A DNA stretch of 64,000 nucleotides from Campylobacter sp. MIT 99-7217 (GTDB lineage: Bacteria > Campylobacterota > Campylobacteria > Campylobacterales > Campylobacteraceae). Under the pieces are notes generated by a model. The model did no database searches, was not told the origin of the DNA, and worked only from the letters and a program-made list of their open reading frames with translations. The translations under genes were made by a program, and so were the position numbers. The stretch covers positions 110,452 to 174,451 of the forward strand of contig NZ_QHLJ01000005.1 of NCBI RefSeq assembly GCF_006864365.1, read 5' to 3'. Shown here piece after piece: positions 46,601 through 56,097 of this stretch (position 1 is the stretch's first letter; the number at the start of each line of letters is the position of its first letter).

Positions 46601-48689
46601 AGCTCTGCTTTTTTTTACCTCTTTTTTTAGTTTATATGCAACTCCTCAGCAAGTAGATTTTTATACAAGTTCGGCTCAAAAAAGTGGCGATATTATAAGT
46701 TCAGATTCTGAAGTTTTAGTATTTTCAGATGAGTATTTTATCAGTGCAAACAAGGCAAAATACAACGATAAAACCAAAGATATAGAACTTTTTGGAAATG
46801 TCAATGTCTTAAGAGGCGAAAAAGAAAAGATCAATTCTTGCTATGCTAAGGTAAATTTAAACTCCAATGAGGCTGATTTTGAAAACTTTTTTTTTGCAAA
46901 TAACGATATGGAAGTTTGGTTTCAAAGCGGACAAAGTTCGCTTGATGATAAATTCTTCACAGGAAAAAACTCAAGCGTTTCAAGTTGTAATGTAGAAAAT
47001 CCTGATTGGCAGATTAAATTTAGCAGTGCAGATCTTAACAGAGATACCCAGTTTCTTAATGTCTATAATGCTAAATTTTATGTAAAAAATGTGCCTATTT
47101 TCTATCTTCCTTATTTTGGTTTTAGTGTAGATACCTCAAGACAAACGGGGCTTTTGATACCAAAAATAGAGCTAAATTCAAATGATGGTTTTTATTATGA
47201 ACAACCAATTTACATAGCAGCATATGATAGCTGGGATCTAGAGCTTGACCCTCAGTATAGAAGCTCAAGAGGTTTAGGATCGTATACGACTTTTAGGATT
47301 GTTGATTCAATGTATTCTAATGCCGAGTTTAATACAGGATATTTTAGGGAACAAAATGCTTATTTTAAAAAGGAGCAGTTAAAAAATAAACAACATTTTG
47401 GATTTGAATTTAAATACCTAAGAACAAATCTCATCAAGGATTTTTTCTCAAACAATTTCCAAGAGGGTTTGTGGATAGATGGAATTTATCTTAATGATGT
47501 GGATTATCTTAATTTAGGGCGTAGGGATTATAGGGATTTAACCTCTTTGGCAACTTCTAAATTTAATTATTTTTTAGCTGATGAAAATAATTATTATGCC
47601 ATGTATTCCAAGTATTATATAGATACCTCAGTAGCAAATAACAAAAATACGCTTCAAGAATACCCCTCATTTCAGTATCATAGATTTTTAGATGGCATTT
47701 TTAACAACTATATCCAATATTCATTTGATGCTAATTTTCATAGGTATTATAGAGAAATAGGCACTTATGCAAACTACATGGATTTTGACCTTCCGCTTAC
47801 TTATCATATGGGTATATTTGATGATTTTTTGCATTTTAAATTTAGTGAAAGTTTGCATTATTCTATCGCTCATTATGCTAACCGTCCACAATACCAAAAA
47901 GACAAAGAATACCGCTTTGAAAACTCCCACACCTTTTATCTTTATACCGATCTTTCAAAGCCTTATTCTTATTTTTACCATAGCTTACATTTTGGAGCTG
48001 AGTATTTTTTAACGGGTGCAAAATCAGGCGAAATCACTGAGGATTTTTTAAAAACCAACACAAGCCCACAGGATTTTAAGCTCAAAGCTGTGCAGTATTT
48101 TTATAACAACAAGGGTGAAAAGAAATTTAAACATAGGCTTAATGTTAATTATGACATAGATATCACAAGTTGGGATAAGCTAAATAATCTTGTTGAGTAT
48201 TATTTGAGCCAAAATATCACTCTTTCAAATGAGGCTGAGTATTCTTACATACAAAGACGCTTTGTCAAGGTTTTAAGTGGCATTGATATTGATTTTAACC
48301 GCTTTAACTTAAATTTCTCTCATGCTTATAAATACGATAGTGATTTGTCAGTGCGTCAAAATGGTGTCATTTCTCAAGCACCAAAATACAGCTTTATAGG
48401 AACTCAGGCAAATTATTCTTATAATGCAAATTTTAATTTCTTTTCAGGTATTTGGTTTGATACAAATAGAGCAAATATTAATTCTTGGGAGCTTGGCTAT
48501 ACCTTTCAAAGAAAATGTTGGAATTATTCTTTAATGTATAGAGAAAGGATAGATCCTCAGCTTACAAGTGCAGGTATCAAGGCAAAAAACAAAAGTGGGG
48601 TGTATTTTGTTTTCAATCTCTATCCTATAGGAGGTGTGAAGTATGACTTTGCCTTAGAAGAAAATGAAAATGCTGTAAATTCTTTATAA
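46593..48689 (+). CDS. lptD: LPS-assembly outer-membrane protein LptD
   Basis: 698 aa. Signal peptide [16 protein letters not shown]. The periplasmic OstA-like beta-jellyroll (ISANKAKYNDKTKDIELFGNVNV…) spans about 35-130, followed by the large beta-barrel rich in Tyr, Phe and Asn strands. VPIFYLPYFGFSVDTSRQTGLLIPK is the conserved barrel-entry block of LptD. Works with LptA/LptC, encoded at 17520-18475, to place LPS in the outer leaflet. Coupled to the RDD gene by an 8-bp overlap. Confidence 0.92.
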   Translation: MRKALLFFTSFFSLYATPQQVDFYTSSAQKSGDIISSDSEVLVFSDEYFISANKAKYNDKTKDIELFGNVNVLRGEKEKINSCYAKVNLNSNEADFENFFFANNDMEVWFQSGQSSLDDKFFTGKNSSVSSCNVENPDWQIKFSSADLNRDTQFLNVYNAKFYVKNVPIFYLPYFGFSVDTSRQTGLLIPKIELNSNDGFYYEQPIYIAAYDSWDLELDPQYRSSRGLGSYTTFRIVDSMYSNAEFNTGYFREQNAYFKKEQLKNKQHFGFEFKYLRTNLIKDFFSNNFQEGLWIDGIYLNDVDYLNLGRRDYRDLTSLATSKFNYFLADENNYYAMYSKYYIDTSVANNKNTLQEYPSFQYHRFLDGIFNNYIQYSFDANFHRYYREIGTYANYMDFDLPLTYHMGIFDDFLHFKFSESLHYSIAHYANRPQYQKDKEYRFENSHTFYLYTDLSKPYSYFYHSLHFGAEYFLTGAKSGEITEDFLKTNTSPQDFKLKAVQYFYNNKGEKKFKHRLNVNYDIDITSWDKLNNLVEYYLSQNITLSNEAEYSYIQRRFVKVLSGIDIDFNRFNLNFSHAYKYDSDLSVRQNGVISQAPKYSFIGTQANYSYNANFNFFSGIWFDTNRANINSWELGYTFQRKCWNYSLMYRERIDPQLTSAGIKAKNKSGVYFVFNLYPIGGVKYDFALEENENAVNSL

Positions 48690-48738
48690 GTTCTATTTAA
48701 GAAAGGTTAGCCTTTTTTAGCTATAACTTATTATCAAA

Positions 48739-48798
48739 GATGAAAAAAGGTGCTTACTAAGTTTTGAAAGCAAAATTTAGTAAGCTCGCTTTTTCATC
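48739..48798 (+). promoter_or_regulatory. long stem-loop in the pnp leader (candidate RNase III autoregulation site)
   Basis: GATGAAAAA (48739-48747) pairs with TTTTTCATC (48790-48798) and GCTTACTAA (48752-48760) with TTAGTAAGC (48777-48785), separated by a small internal loop. The structure ends 10 bp before the SD of pnp. In E. coli a leader hairpin cut by RNase III lets PNPase repress its own mRNA; position and shape match that arrangement. Confidence 0.6.
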
Positions 48799-48815
48799 AA
48801 AAACAAGGAGAAAAA

Positions 48816-50930
48816 ATGCAATACAGCATAGAACTAAACCACCATTTAGAAATTTTTGATGTGGATAAGGTTGCCAAGCAAGCCGCAGGAGCTGTTTTGA
48901 TGAGGCAAGGAAAAAGCGTTGTTTTAGCCACAGTCGCTAGGGAAAATAAACCTGTAGATGAGGACTTTTTGCCTTTAACTGTGCAATATATTGAAAAAAC
49001 TTATTCAGTGGGTAAAATCCCGGGTGGTTATATCAAAAGAGAAACCAAGCCAAGTGATGCAGAAACCCTAACAGCTCGCATTATCGATAGATCCTTAAGA
49101 CCTCTTTTTCCAAAGGGTTATGCCTATCCAACGCAAATTGTTGTCATGGTTTTAAGTGCTGATAGTGAAGTGGATTTGCAAGTGATGAGCTTAAATGCTG
49201 CAAGTGTGGCACTTTTTTTAAGTGATATTCCTATCAAAGCTCCTGTTTGTGGAGTGCGTATAGCAAGGATTGATCATGAGTTTGTTTTAAATCCAAGCAA
49301 TACCGAGCTTAAAAAATCAAGCCTTGATCTTTATGTAGCAGGTGTTAAAGATGAGCTTTTGATGATAGAAATGAGAGCTTTACCAAGTAAAAATGAAGAT
49401 ATACAGGCTATGAATGAGCTAAGTGAAGATGAGGTTTTACATGCTTTAAATCTTGCTCAAAAAGCGATTTTAAATGGCTCAAATTCATATGAAGAGCTAT
49501 TTTTAAAGCATAGAAAAACAGCAAATTTAGAATACAAAATCGAAAATGAAAATTTAGAACTTCTTAGTTTTGTGGAAGATAATTTCTCAGCCAAGCTTAA
49601 AAATGCGATCAACCAAATGGCAAAAAGCGAAAGAGCTAGCGAAATTTATGAGCTTGCAAAAGAAGTTTTATCTCATCAAATCGTAGTTGATGCAAGCTGG
49701 GACGAAGAAGAGGTGTTAAATGCTTTAAATAAGGCTAAAAGAAAGATCGTTCGCCACCAAATCATCACTGAGAAAAAAAGAGCTGATGGCAGAGCCTTAA
49801 ATGAAGTGCGTCCTATCAGCATAGAAACAAATATCCTGCCAAATGCACATGGTTCTTGTCTTTTTACGAGAGGACAAACTCAAGCCCTTGTTGTTGCGAC
49901 TCTAGGTAGCGATAGCGATGCTCAAATGTTTGATTTGCTTACCGAAAAAGCACCTATAAGCGAAAGATTTATGGTTAATTACAATTTTCCGGGCTTTTCA
50001 GTAGGCGAAGCAAGCCCTATAAAAGCACCGGGTAGAAGAGAGCTAGGGCATGGAAATTTAGCTAAAAGAGCCTTATATCCAAGCGTAGATGAGGCTTATC
50101 CCTTTGTGATCCGCTTGGTGAGTGAAATTTTAGAAAGCAACGGCTCAAGTTCTATGGCTACTGTTTGCGGTGGAGCTTTGGCTCTTCGTGCTGCTGGGGT
50201 AAAGAGTGCAAAGCTTGTAGCAGGTGTTGCTATGGGACTTGTGTTTGAAGAGGGTCAAACAGCTGTGCTTACTGATATAATGGGACTTGAAGATCATGAT
50301 GGGGATATGGATTTTAAGGTTGCAGGAAGCAAGGAGGGTATCACAGCCTTACAAATGGATATAAAACTAGGTGGCATAGATCAAGACACGCTAAAAACTG
50401 CCTTATATCAAGCAAAAGAAGCAAGACTTCATATTCTTTCTATCATGGAAGAAGCTGATAGAAAAATCATTGTCAATGAAGAAAACCTACCAAAACTTGA
50501 GCTTTTTAGCATAGATCCAAAGAAAATAGTCGATATCATAGGTCAAGCGGGCAAAACTATTAAAGAAATCATTGATAAATTTGGCGTTTCGATCGACCTT
50601 GACCGAGATCAAGGAGGAGTAAAGATCGCTGGGACAAATTCTACTCAAGTAAAAGAGGCTAAGGATTATATCTTAGCGCTTATTTCTAAAGATACTAAAT
50701 TTGCAGGCAAAAAGCCTTTTAAAAAAGAGCTTCCTCATTTTGATATAGGCGAAGAATTTGAAGGCAAGGTAAAAACCATAGCACCTTTTGGAGCATTTGT
50801 TGAGCTAAGAGATGGTATAGATGGGCTTTTGCACGGCTCTAAAATTCAAACCATGCTAAGAGAAGGCGATATGATCAAAGTCAAGGTTGCAGAGCTTAAA
50901 AATGGCAAGGTGGCTCTTGATTTAGCTTAA
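48816..50930 (+). CDS. pnp: polyribonucleotide nucleotidyltransferase (PNPase)
   Basis: 704 aa phosphorolytic 3'-5' exoribonuclease. Two RNase PH-like domains: the first with [11 protein letters not shown] and [30 protein letters not shown], the second (catalytic) with [19 protein letters not shown] and [23 protein letters not shown] domain ([16 protein letters not shown]) and an S1 domain ([16 protein letters not shown]) end the chain. AAGGAGAAAAA precedes the ATG. Confidence 0.96.
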   Translation: MQYSIELNHHLEIFDVDKVAKQAAGAVLMRQGKSVVLATVARENKPVDEDFLPLTVQYIEKTYSVGKIPGGYIKRETKPSDAETLTARIIDRSLRPLFPKGYAYPTQIVVMVLSADSEVDLQVMSLNAASVALFLSDIPIKAPVCGVRIARIDHEFVLNPSNTELKKSSLDLYVAGVKDELLMIEMRALPSKNEDIQAMNELSEDEVLHALNLAQKAILNGSNSYEELFLKHRKTANLEYKIENENLELLSFVEDNFSAKLKNAINQMAKSERASEIYELAKEVLSHQIVVDASWDEEEVLNALNKAKRKIVRHQIITEKKRADGRALNEVRPISIETNILPNAHGSCLFTRGQTQALVVATLGSDSDAQMFDLLTEKAPISERFMVNYNFPGFSVGEASPIKAPGRRELGHGNLAKRALYPSVDEAYPFVIRLVSEILESNGSSSMATVCGGALALRAAGVKSAKLVAGVAMGLVFEEGQTAVLTDIMGLEDHDGDMDFKVAGSKEGITALQMDIKLGGIDQDTLKTALYQAKEARLHILSIMEEADRKIIVNEENLPKLELFSIDPKKIVDIIGQAGKTIKEIIDKFGVSIDLDRDQGGVKIAGTNSTQVKEAKDYILALISKDTKFAGKKPFKKELPHFDIGEEFEGKVKTIAPFGAFVELRDGIDGLLHGSKIQTMLREGDMIKVKVAELKNGKVALDLA

Positions 50931-51446
50931 ATTTATCAGCTCAAAAATTTATTGGTTTAAGGCTTTGAAAAAGAGTAAAAATCTTTTTGATAATTTTTGT
51001 TTTAGCTAAAGGATTAAGATTTGAGATAAATTATAGCTAAACTAGCAAAGTAAGTAAGGATAAGATATTAAGCTTAGTCATTTTAAAGGGGTTTTAAATT
51101 TATAAGGAATTGAAAATTTATTCTTTTTGGGCTTAAGAATTAATGCAAATTTATCATTGAACCTTATATCTTAGCCGTTTTAGCTCAAAAAGGCTAAGCT
51201 TGATTTTATAAAAAGCTTCTTAAATTATTTTAAATAAAATATCAAGCTTATAAGCTTATTGGTTTAGGGGATTTTTATCTCAAACAAAATGTACAAAATC
51301 CATTCTGATTTTTTGTATAAAATTTACGATTTTACACATTTTTACTCATGTTTTTAGGATTTTTTAGCTTTATTTAAGAATTCTTTTCAAGTTCTTATGT
51401 TATAGTGTGTGTGCTAATTTTAAATTTCAGTAAAGGAGAATTCTCA
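50931..51446. other. intergenic region between pnp and the porin cluster
   Basis: About 515 bp with no credible ORF. A 7-bp stem CTTAGCC/GGCTAAG (51170-51176/51192-51198) may be a late terminator. The right end carries the porin promoter, TGTTATAGT (51398-51406), and the leader TTTCAGTAAAGGAGAATTCT common to all three porin genes. The length suggests room for further regulation or an eroded gene, but nothing recognisable remains. Confidence 0.5.
51398..51406 (+). promoter_or_regulatory. extended -10 of porin gene 1
   Basis: TGTTATAGT; differs from the TGCTACACT used by copies 2 and 3. Confidence 0.5.
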
Positions 51447-52745
51447 ATGAAGTTAGTAAAACTAAGTTTAGTTGCAGCCTTAGCTGCTGGTTCTTTATCA
51501 GCATTAAACGCTGTTTCTTTAGAAGAAGCGATTAAAAATGTTGATCTTTCAGGTCAGTTGCGTTACCGCTACAACACAGCAAGCGACTTTGCAAACAACA
51601 CTCAAAGTTCTGTTGGAGGAAAGCAAAACCACAACTTTAGGGCTGTTCTTGGTGCAAAAGCTCATATTTCTGATGAATTTAGAGTCTTTGGTCAAGCTCA
51701 GTTTCAGCCAACAACAGAGGGTGGTTATGGTCCTACAACTGGTAACGGCAACAACAACAGAGCAAAAACTGATGAACCTTTTGTTCTTCGCCAAGCGTAT
51801 TTAGAATATGTCTTGAGTGATTACGCAACCTCAGCTTCTGTTGGTCGCCAAGAGCTAGGCACTATATGGACAGATGATTTTGTGGGTATAGCTGGTAAGC
51901 TTACGAACACTTCTATTGAAGGCGTTACCTTAGCGGCTTTTTGGGTCGATGGCTTTGAAATGGAAGGCGATGGCGATGAAGCTTTTGCACTTTTTGAAAA
52001 TGGAACAAAAGACAACCTCCACGATTTCTTCTTTAGACAAAACCTTTACGGTGCAGCTGCTGTAACCTCTTTTGATCTTGGAGGACAAAAGATCGACGCT
52101 CAACTTTGGTATGGTTTTATGCAAAAAAGAGCCTCTCTTTATGCTCTTGATGTAAAATACAGCCTTGATATAGCTGAGGATTTAAATTGGGGCTTAAGAG
52201 CTTCTTATCTAGGAAACTCTGTTGATTCAGCTTTGAAAGACTATGTTGCTAGACGCTACCAAGCAAAAGTAGATAATGGCACTTTTTATAGGGTGGAGGG
52301 TGCTTTAAAAGGCTATGGCTTTGATGGAACACTTGGATATCTTGGCTATGGTAAAAAAGACGCTTACACCGTGAACACAGTTGAAGATGTAGGTCAGCTT
52401 GGCTTAGCAGGTAAAGAACTTTTCTACTCAAAAGGATCAAACCTTACAGGCGATAAGGGTGAAAATGCTTATGCTTATGCAGTAGCGGGTTATACCCTCC
52501 CTCAAGATGTGAGAATCGGTCTTACTTATATCTTCGGTGCAACTAAGGTAGGTGCTTTAGGCTCAGAAGATGGCGGTGGCAAAAAGCAAGAAATCGTAGG
52601 CGAGGTAAGCTACAACTACAACAAAAACCTAAATTTCTTGGCTTGGTATTCTTATCTTGATGCCTCAAGTGATCTCAGATCTGGCTTAAATGAAGATAAT
52701 TACAAGAAAAACACTGTCCGTCTTCAAGCCATATATAATTTCTAA
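51447..52745 (+). CDS. porA: major outer-membrane porin (PorA/MOMP family), copy 1
   Basis: 432 aa from the ATG at 51447 (AAAGGAG 9 bp upstream). Signal peptide MKLVKLSLVAALAAGSLSAL, cleavage before NAVSLEEAI or nearby. The mature chain has the Campylobacter MOMP pattern: VDLSGQLRYRYNTAS as first strand, many amphipathic strands with Gly/Asp-rich loops, and a terminal strand VRLQAIYNF ending in Phe. MOMP trimers are the main diffusion pore and a surface antigen. Its last two thirds are nearly identical to copy 2, while loops near 90-110 and 170-185 differ. Confidence 0.93.
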   Translation: MKLVKLSLVAALAAGSLSALNAVSLEEAIKNVDLSGQLRYRYNTASDFANNTQSSVGGKQNHNFRAVLGAKAHISDEFRVFGQAQFQPTTEGGYGPTTGNGNNNRAKTDEPFVLRQAYLEYVLSDYATSASVGRQELGTIWTDDFVGIAGKLTNTSIEGVTLAAFWVDGFEMEGDGDEAFALFENGTKDNLHDFFFRQNLYGAAAVTSFDLGGQKIDAQLWYGFMQKRASLYALDVKYSLDIAEDLNWGLRASYLGNSVDSALKDYVARRYQAKVDNGTFYRVEGALKGYGFDGTLGYLGYGKKDAYTVNTVEDVGQLGLAGKELFYSKGSNLTGDKGENAYAYAVAGYTLPQDVRIGLTYIFGATKVGALGSEDGGGKKQEIVGEVSYNYNKNLNFLAWYSYLDASSDLRSGLNEDNYKKNTVRLQAIYNF

Positions 52746-52750
52746 AACTC

Positions 52751-52782
52751 AAACAAGCGTAGTTGAACAATTACGCTTGTTT
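52751..52782 (+). terminator. intrinsic terminator after porin copy 1
   Basis: AAACAAGCGTA (52751-52761) pairs with TACGCTTGTTT (52772-52782), an 11-bp stem with a T-rich 3' side. Confidence 0.8.
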
Positions 52783-52896
52783 AATTTAAATTTATTTTTA
52801 TCATAAATTCTTATCTATACCAAAAAGGCATTTCCTATCCCCATTGATCTTTTTAAGTTGTTTAATTTTCATTTAAGTTATTTTTACGAACTCTTA

Positions 52897-52905
52897 TGCT
52901 ACACT
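52897..52905 (+). promoter_or_regulatory. extended -10 of porin gene 2
   Basis: TGCTACACT. The surrounding block, including the leader, is repeated almost unchanged before copy 3. Confidence 0.55.
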
Positions 52906-52945
52906 AATACCACTAATTTTAAATTTCAGTAAAGGAGAATTCTCA

Positions 52946-54268
52946 ATGAAGTTAGTAAAACTAAGTTTAGTTGCAGCCTTAGCTGCTGGTTCTTTATCAG
53001 CATTAAACGCTGTTTCTTTAGAAGATGCGATTAAAAATGTTGATTTTACAGGAAATTTGCGTTACCGCTATGATACAGCAAGTGCCTTTGCAAATAACAC
53101 TCAAAGTTCTATCAAAAGAAAACAAAGACACGGCTTAAGAGCCCAGCTTAACACTAATGCCCATATCTCTGATGAATTTAGAGTCTTTGGTCAAGCTCAG
53201 TATGGAAACTCTAATGAGGGTGGTTATGGTTCTGTAGCTGATGGCAACCGTGCTGATACTCAAGGTTCTTTAAAACTTCGCCAAGCATATTTAGAATATG
53301 TCTTGAGTGATTACGCAACCTCAGCCTCTGTTGGTCGCCAAGTATTAGGCACTATATGGACAGATGATTTTGTGGGTATAGCTGGTAAGCTTACAAACAC
53401 TTCTATCGAGGGCGTTACCTTAGCAGCTTTTTGGGTCGATGGTTTTGAAATGGAAAGTGATGGCGATGAAGCTTTTAATACCACGCTTTTTACTACAAAT
53501 CTTAAAAACGCACAAAATCAAGACATTCCTGGAACTAACCTCCACGATTTCTTCTTTAGACAAAACCTTTACGGTGCAGCTGCTGTAACCTCTTTTGATC
53601 TTGGAGGACAAAAGATCGACGCTCAACTTTGGTATGGTTTTATGCAAAAAAGAGCCTCTCTTTATGCTCTTGATGTAAAATACAGCCTTGATATAGCTGA
53701 GGATTTAAATTGGGGCTTAAGAGCTTCTTATCTAGGAAACTCTGTTGATTCTACTTTGAAAGACTATGTTGCTAGACGCTACCAAGCAAAAGTAGATAAT
53801 GGCACTTTTTATAGAGTAGAAGGCGATCTCAAGGGTTATGGTTTTAACGGAACACTTGGATATCTTGGCTATGGTAAAAAAGACGCTTACACCGTAAACA
53901 CAGTTGAAGACACAGGCAAACTAGGCTTACCGGGCAAAGAACTTTTCTACTCAAAAGGATCAAACCTTACAGGCGATAAGGGTGAAAATGCTTATGCTTA
54001 TGCAAAAGTAGGCTATACTCTCCCTCAAGGTGTGAGCTTAAATGTGCATTATCTTTTTGGTGCAACTAAGGTAGGTGCTTTAGGCTCAGAAGATGGCGGT
54101 GGTAAAAAGCAAGAAATTTTAGGCTTAGTAAGTTATGATTATAACAAGGCTTTAAATTTCCAAGCTTGGTATTCTTATCTTGATGCCTCAAGTGATCTCA
54201 GATCCGGCTTAAATGAAGATAATTACAAGAAAAACACTATCCGTCTTCAAGCACTTTATAAATTCTAA
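52946..54268 (+). CDS. major outer-membrane porin (PorA/MOMP family), copy 2
   Basis: 440 aa. The leader, SD and signal-peptide coding sequence are identical to copies 1 and 3, and the first strand (VDFTGNLRYRYDTAS) matches copy 3. From about residue 115 it is nearly identical to copy 1 except for loops around 165-185 (a longer NTTLFTTNLKNAQNQDIPG loop) and 275. It is therefore a mosaic of the two neighbours. C-terminal strand IRLQALYKF. It has its own promoter and hairpin. Confidence 0.92.
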   Translation: MKLVKLSLVAALAAGSLSALNAVSLEDAIKNVDFTGNLRYRYDTASAFANNTQSSIKRKQRHGLRAQLNTNAHISDEFRVFGQAQYGNSNEGGYGSVADGNRADTQGSLKLRQAYLEYVLSDYATSASVGRQVLGTIWTDDFVGIAGKLTNTSIEGVTLAAFWVDGFEMESDGDEAFNTTLFTTNLKNAQNQDIPGTNLHDFFFRQNLYGAAAVTSFDLGGQKIDAQLWYGFMQKRASLYALDVKYSLDIAEDLNWGLRASYLGNSVDSTLKDYVARRYQAKVDNGTFYRVEGDLKGYGFNGTLGYLGYGKKDAYTVNTVEDTGKLGLPGKELFYSKGSNLTGDKGENAYAYAKVGYTLPQGVSLNVHYLFGATKVGALGSEDGGGKKQEILGLVSYDYNKALNFQAWYSYLDASSDLRSGLNEDNYKKNTIRLQALYKF

Positions 54269-54276
54269 TTTTCACT

Positions 54277-54300
54277 TAGGGTTTGTCTAAACAAACCCTA
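54277..54300 (+). terminator. hairpin after porin copy 2
   Basis: TAGGGTTTGT (54277-54286), loop CTAA, ACAAACCCTA (54291-54300): a perfect 10-bp stem. An A-run rather than a T-run follows, so termination efficiency is uncertain. Confidence 0.65.
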
Positions 54301-54390
54301 AAAAAACAAATTTTATCTTTTAAATCTTATAAATTTTATTCTATTTTTGGGCATTTTAAACAAAATTTAAGCAAGTTTTACGAACTCTTA

Positions 54391-54399
54391 TGCTACACT
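54391..54399 (+). promoter_or_regulatory. extended -10 of porin gene 3
   Basis: TGCTACACT within a block copied from (or to) the copy 2 promoter. Confidence 0.55.
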
Positions 54400-54439
54400 A
54401 ATACCACTAATTTTAAATTTCAGTAAAGGAGAATTCTCA

Positions 54440-55777
54440 ATGAAGTTAGTAAAACTAAGTTTAGTTGCAGCCTTAGCTGCTGGTTCTTTATCAGCATTAA
54501 ACGCTGTTTCTTTAGAAGATGCGATTAAAAATGTTGATTTTACAGGAAATTTGCGTTACCGCTATGATACAGCAAGTGATGTGGCAGCTCCTCTTATAGG
54601 ACAAAGCTCTACAGCGACTTCAAAACAAAGCCACAAGATCAGAGCAAGACTTGGTGTAAAGGCAAGTATAGCTGATGATTTTAAGGTATTTGGTCAAGCT
54701 CAGTATGGTGAGTCAGCAAATGGTGGTTATGGTCCTACTACAAATGGCAATAGTGCAGATACACAAAGAGCTTTTAACCTTCGCCAAGCTTACTTAGAGT
54801 ATACAAACAGCGACTATGCAACCTCAGTGATCGTAGGTCGTCAAGAGCTAGGCACTATCTGGACAGATGATATGGTGGGTATAGCTGGTAAGCTTGTAAA
54901 CACTTCTATCGAGGGTGTTACCTTAGCAGCTTTTTGGGTCGATGGCTTTGAAGTAGGCGATGGCGAAAGAGCTTTTGCAAATAACAAAGGCGGAGCTTCA
55001 GCTTATCAAAATGTAGTAGCTAGTCAAGTTCAAGGAACAGGTGCTGGTAGCTATGCTTATGTATCTGATTTCTTTTATAGACAAAATCTTTATGGTGCAG
55101 CAGCTATAACCTCTTTTGATCTTGGTGGATCAAGTCTTGATGCACAAGTTTGGTTTGGTTATATGCAAAAAAGAGCTACACTTTATGCACTTGATGTAAA
55201 ATACGGCTTAGATCTTGCTGAAGATCTTAAGTGGAACATAAGAGCTTCTTATCTTGGAAACTCACTTGACTCAGCACTTAAAGATAAGCTTAATAATGCT
55301 GTTGATAATGGTATGTTATACAGAGTTGATGGTACGATCAAGGGTTATGGCTTTGATGGAACACTTGGTTATGTAAGCTATGGTAAAGATGATAAGGTTA
55401 CAGTAAATACTGTAGAAGATCAAAACTCTATAGGCTTACTTGGTAAAGAACTTTTCTATGCTGAGGGTTCAAGACTAACTGATGCTCTTGGTAAAAGTGC
55501 TTATACTTATGTAGGAGCTGGTTATACTCTACCTCAAGATATCCGCATAGGCGCTCAATATGTCTTTGGTAGCACTAAAGCAGGACATTATGGTGTTGCC
55601 GCTGGTGGTGGTAAAAAATCAGAAATCGTAGGCGAGCTAAGCTATAACTATAACAAAAATCTTGGCTTCCTAGCTTACTACTCTTATCTTGATGCTTCAA
55701 GTGATGTGCCTTCTGGTGTTGATAGTGATCAATACAAAAAAAGCACAGTTCGCCTTCAAGCATTATATAAATTCTAA
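54440..55777 (+). CDS. major outer-membrane porin (PorA/MOMP family), copy 3
   Basis: 445 aa. Same signal peptide and first strand as copy 2, then the most diverged body of the three: distinct loops near 45-60 (DVAAPLIGQSSTATSK) and 170-200 (FANNKGGASAYQNVVASQV). Shared structural blocks remain (TIWTDDMVGIAGKL, TSIEGVTLAAFWVDGFE, YSYLDASSD). Ends VRLQALYKF. It could present different surface loops or a different pore from copies 1 and 2. Confidence 0.92.
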   Translation: MKLVKLSLVAALAAGSLSALNAVSLEDAIKNVDFTGNLRYRYDTASDVAAPLIGQSSTATSKQSHKIRARLGVKASIADDFKVFGQAQYGESANGGYGPTTNGNSADTQRAFNLRQAYLEYTNSDYATSVIVGRQELGTIWTDDMVGIAGKLVNTSIEGVTLAAFWVDGFEVGDGERAFANNKGGASAYQNVVASQVQGTGAGSYAYVSDFFYRQNLYGAAAITSFDLGGSSLDAQVWFGYMQKRATLYALDVKYGLDLAEDLKWNIRASYLGNSLDSALKDKLNNAVDNGMLYRVDGTIKGYGFDGTLGYVSYGKDDKVTVNTVEDQNSIGLLGKELFYAEGSRLTDALGKSAYTYVGAGYTLPQDIRIGAQYVFGSTKAGHYGVAAGGGKKSEIVGELSYNYNKNLGFLAYYSYLDASSDVPSGVDSDQYKKSTVRLQALYKF

Positions 55778-56097
55778 GAATTTATGGGGTTTGCTAAGCC
55801 AAACCCCATTTAAAACTTCTCTAAATTTATAATCCTCTCTTAAATTTTTATTCTTTTTATCATTAAAAACATGTCTAAATATCTTATGGTGGCATTAAGC
55901 CTAAATTTTTTAATTTGAAGTAGGTAAGATCGCACAAACTAAAATATACTAAAAGAGCTAAATTATAAAAGCTCAAAGTGGCTTAAATGAGTGGGTTTTT
56001 AATACCTCATTTATAAATTTACGCAAACGCTAAAAAGCATAATGGCAAATTCTTTGCAGTTGCAAACATAGCAAAGTAAAAATCTTAACCCCTAAAT
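55778..56097. other. intergenic region after the porins
   Basis: About 320 bp without a credible ORF. It contains the copy 3 terminator and a small dyad GAGCTAAATTATAAAAGCTC near 55955. Otherwise AT-rich with no recognisable content. Confidence 0.5.
55784..55809 (+). terminator. intrinsic terminator after porin copy 3
   Basis: ATGGGGTTTG (55784-55793), loop CTAAGC, CAAACCCCAT (55800-55809), then TT. Confidence 0.75.

Noticed and set aside
47721..48012. ORFs on both strands inside lptD
   Set aside because: Shadow frames within a well-supported gene.
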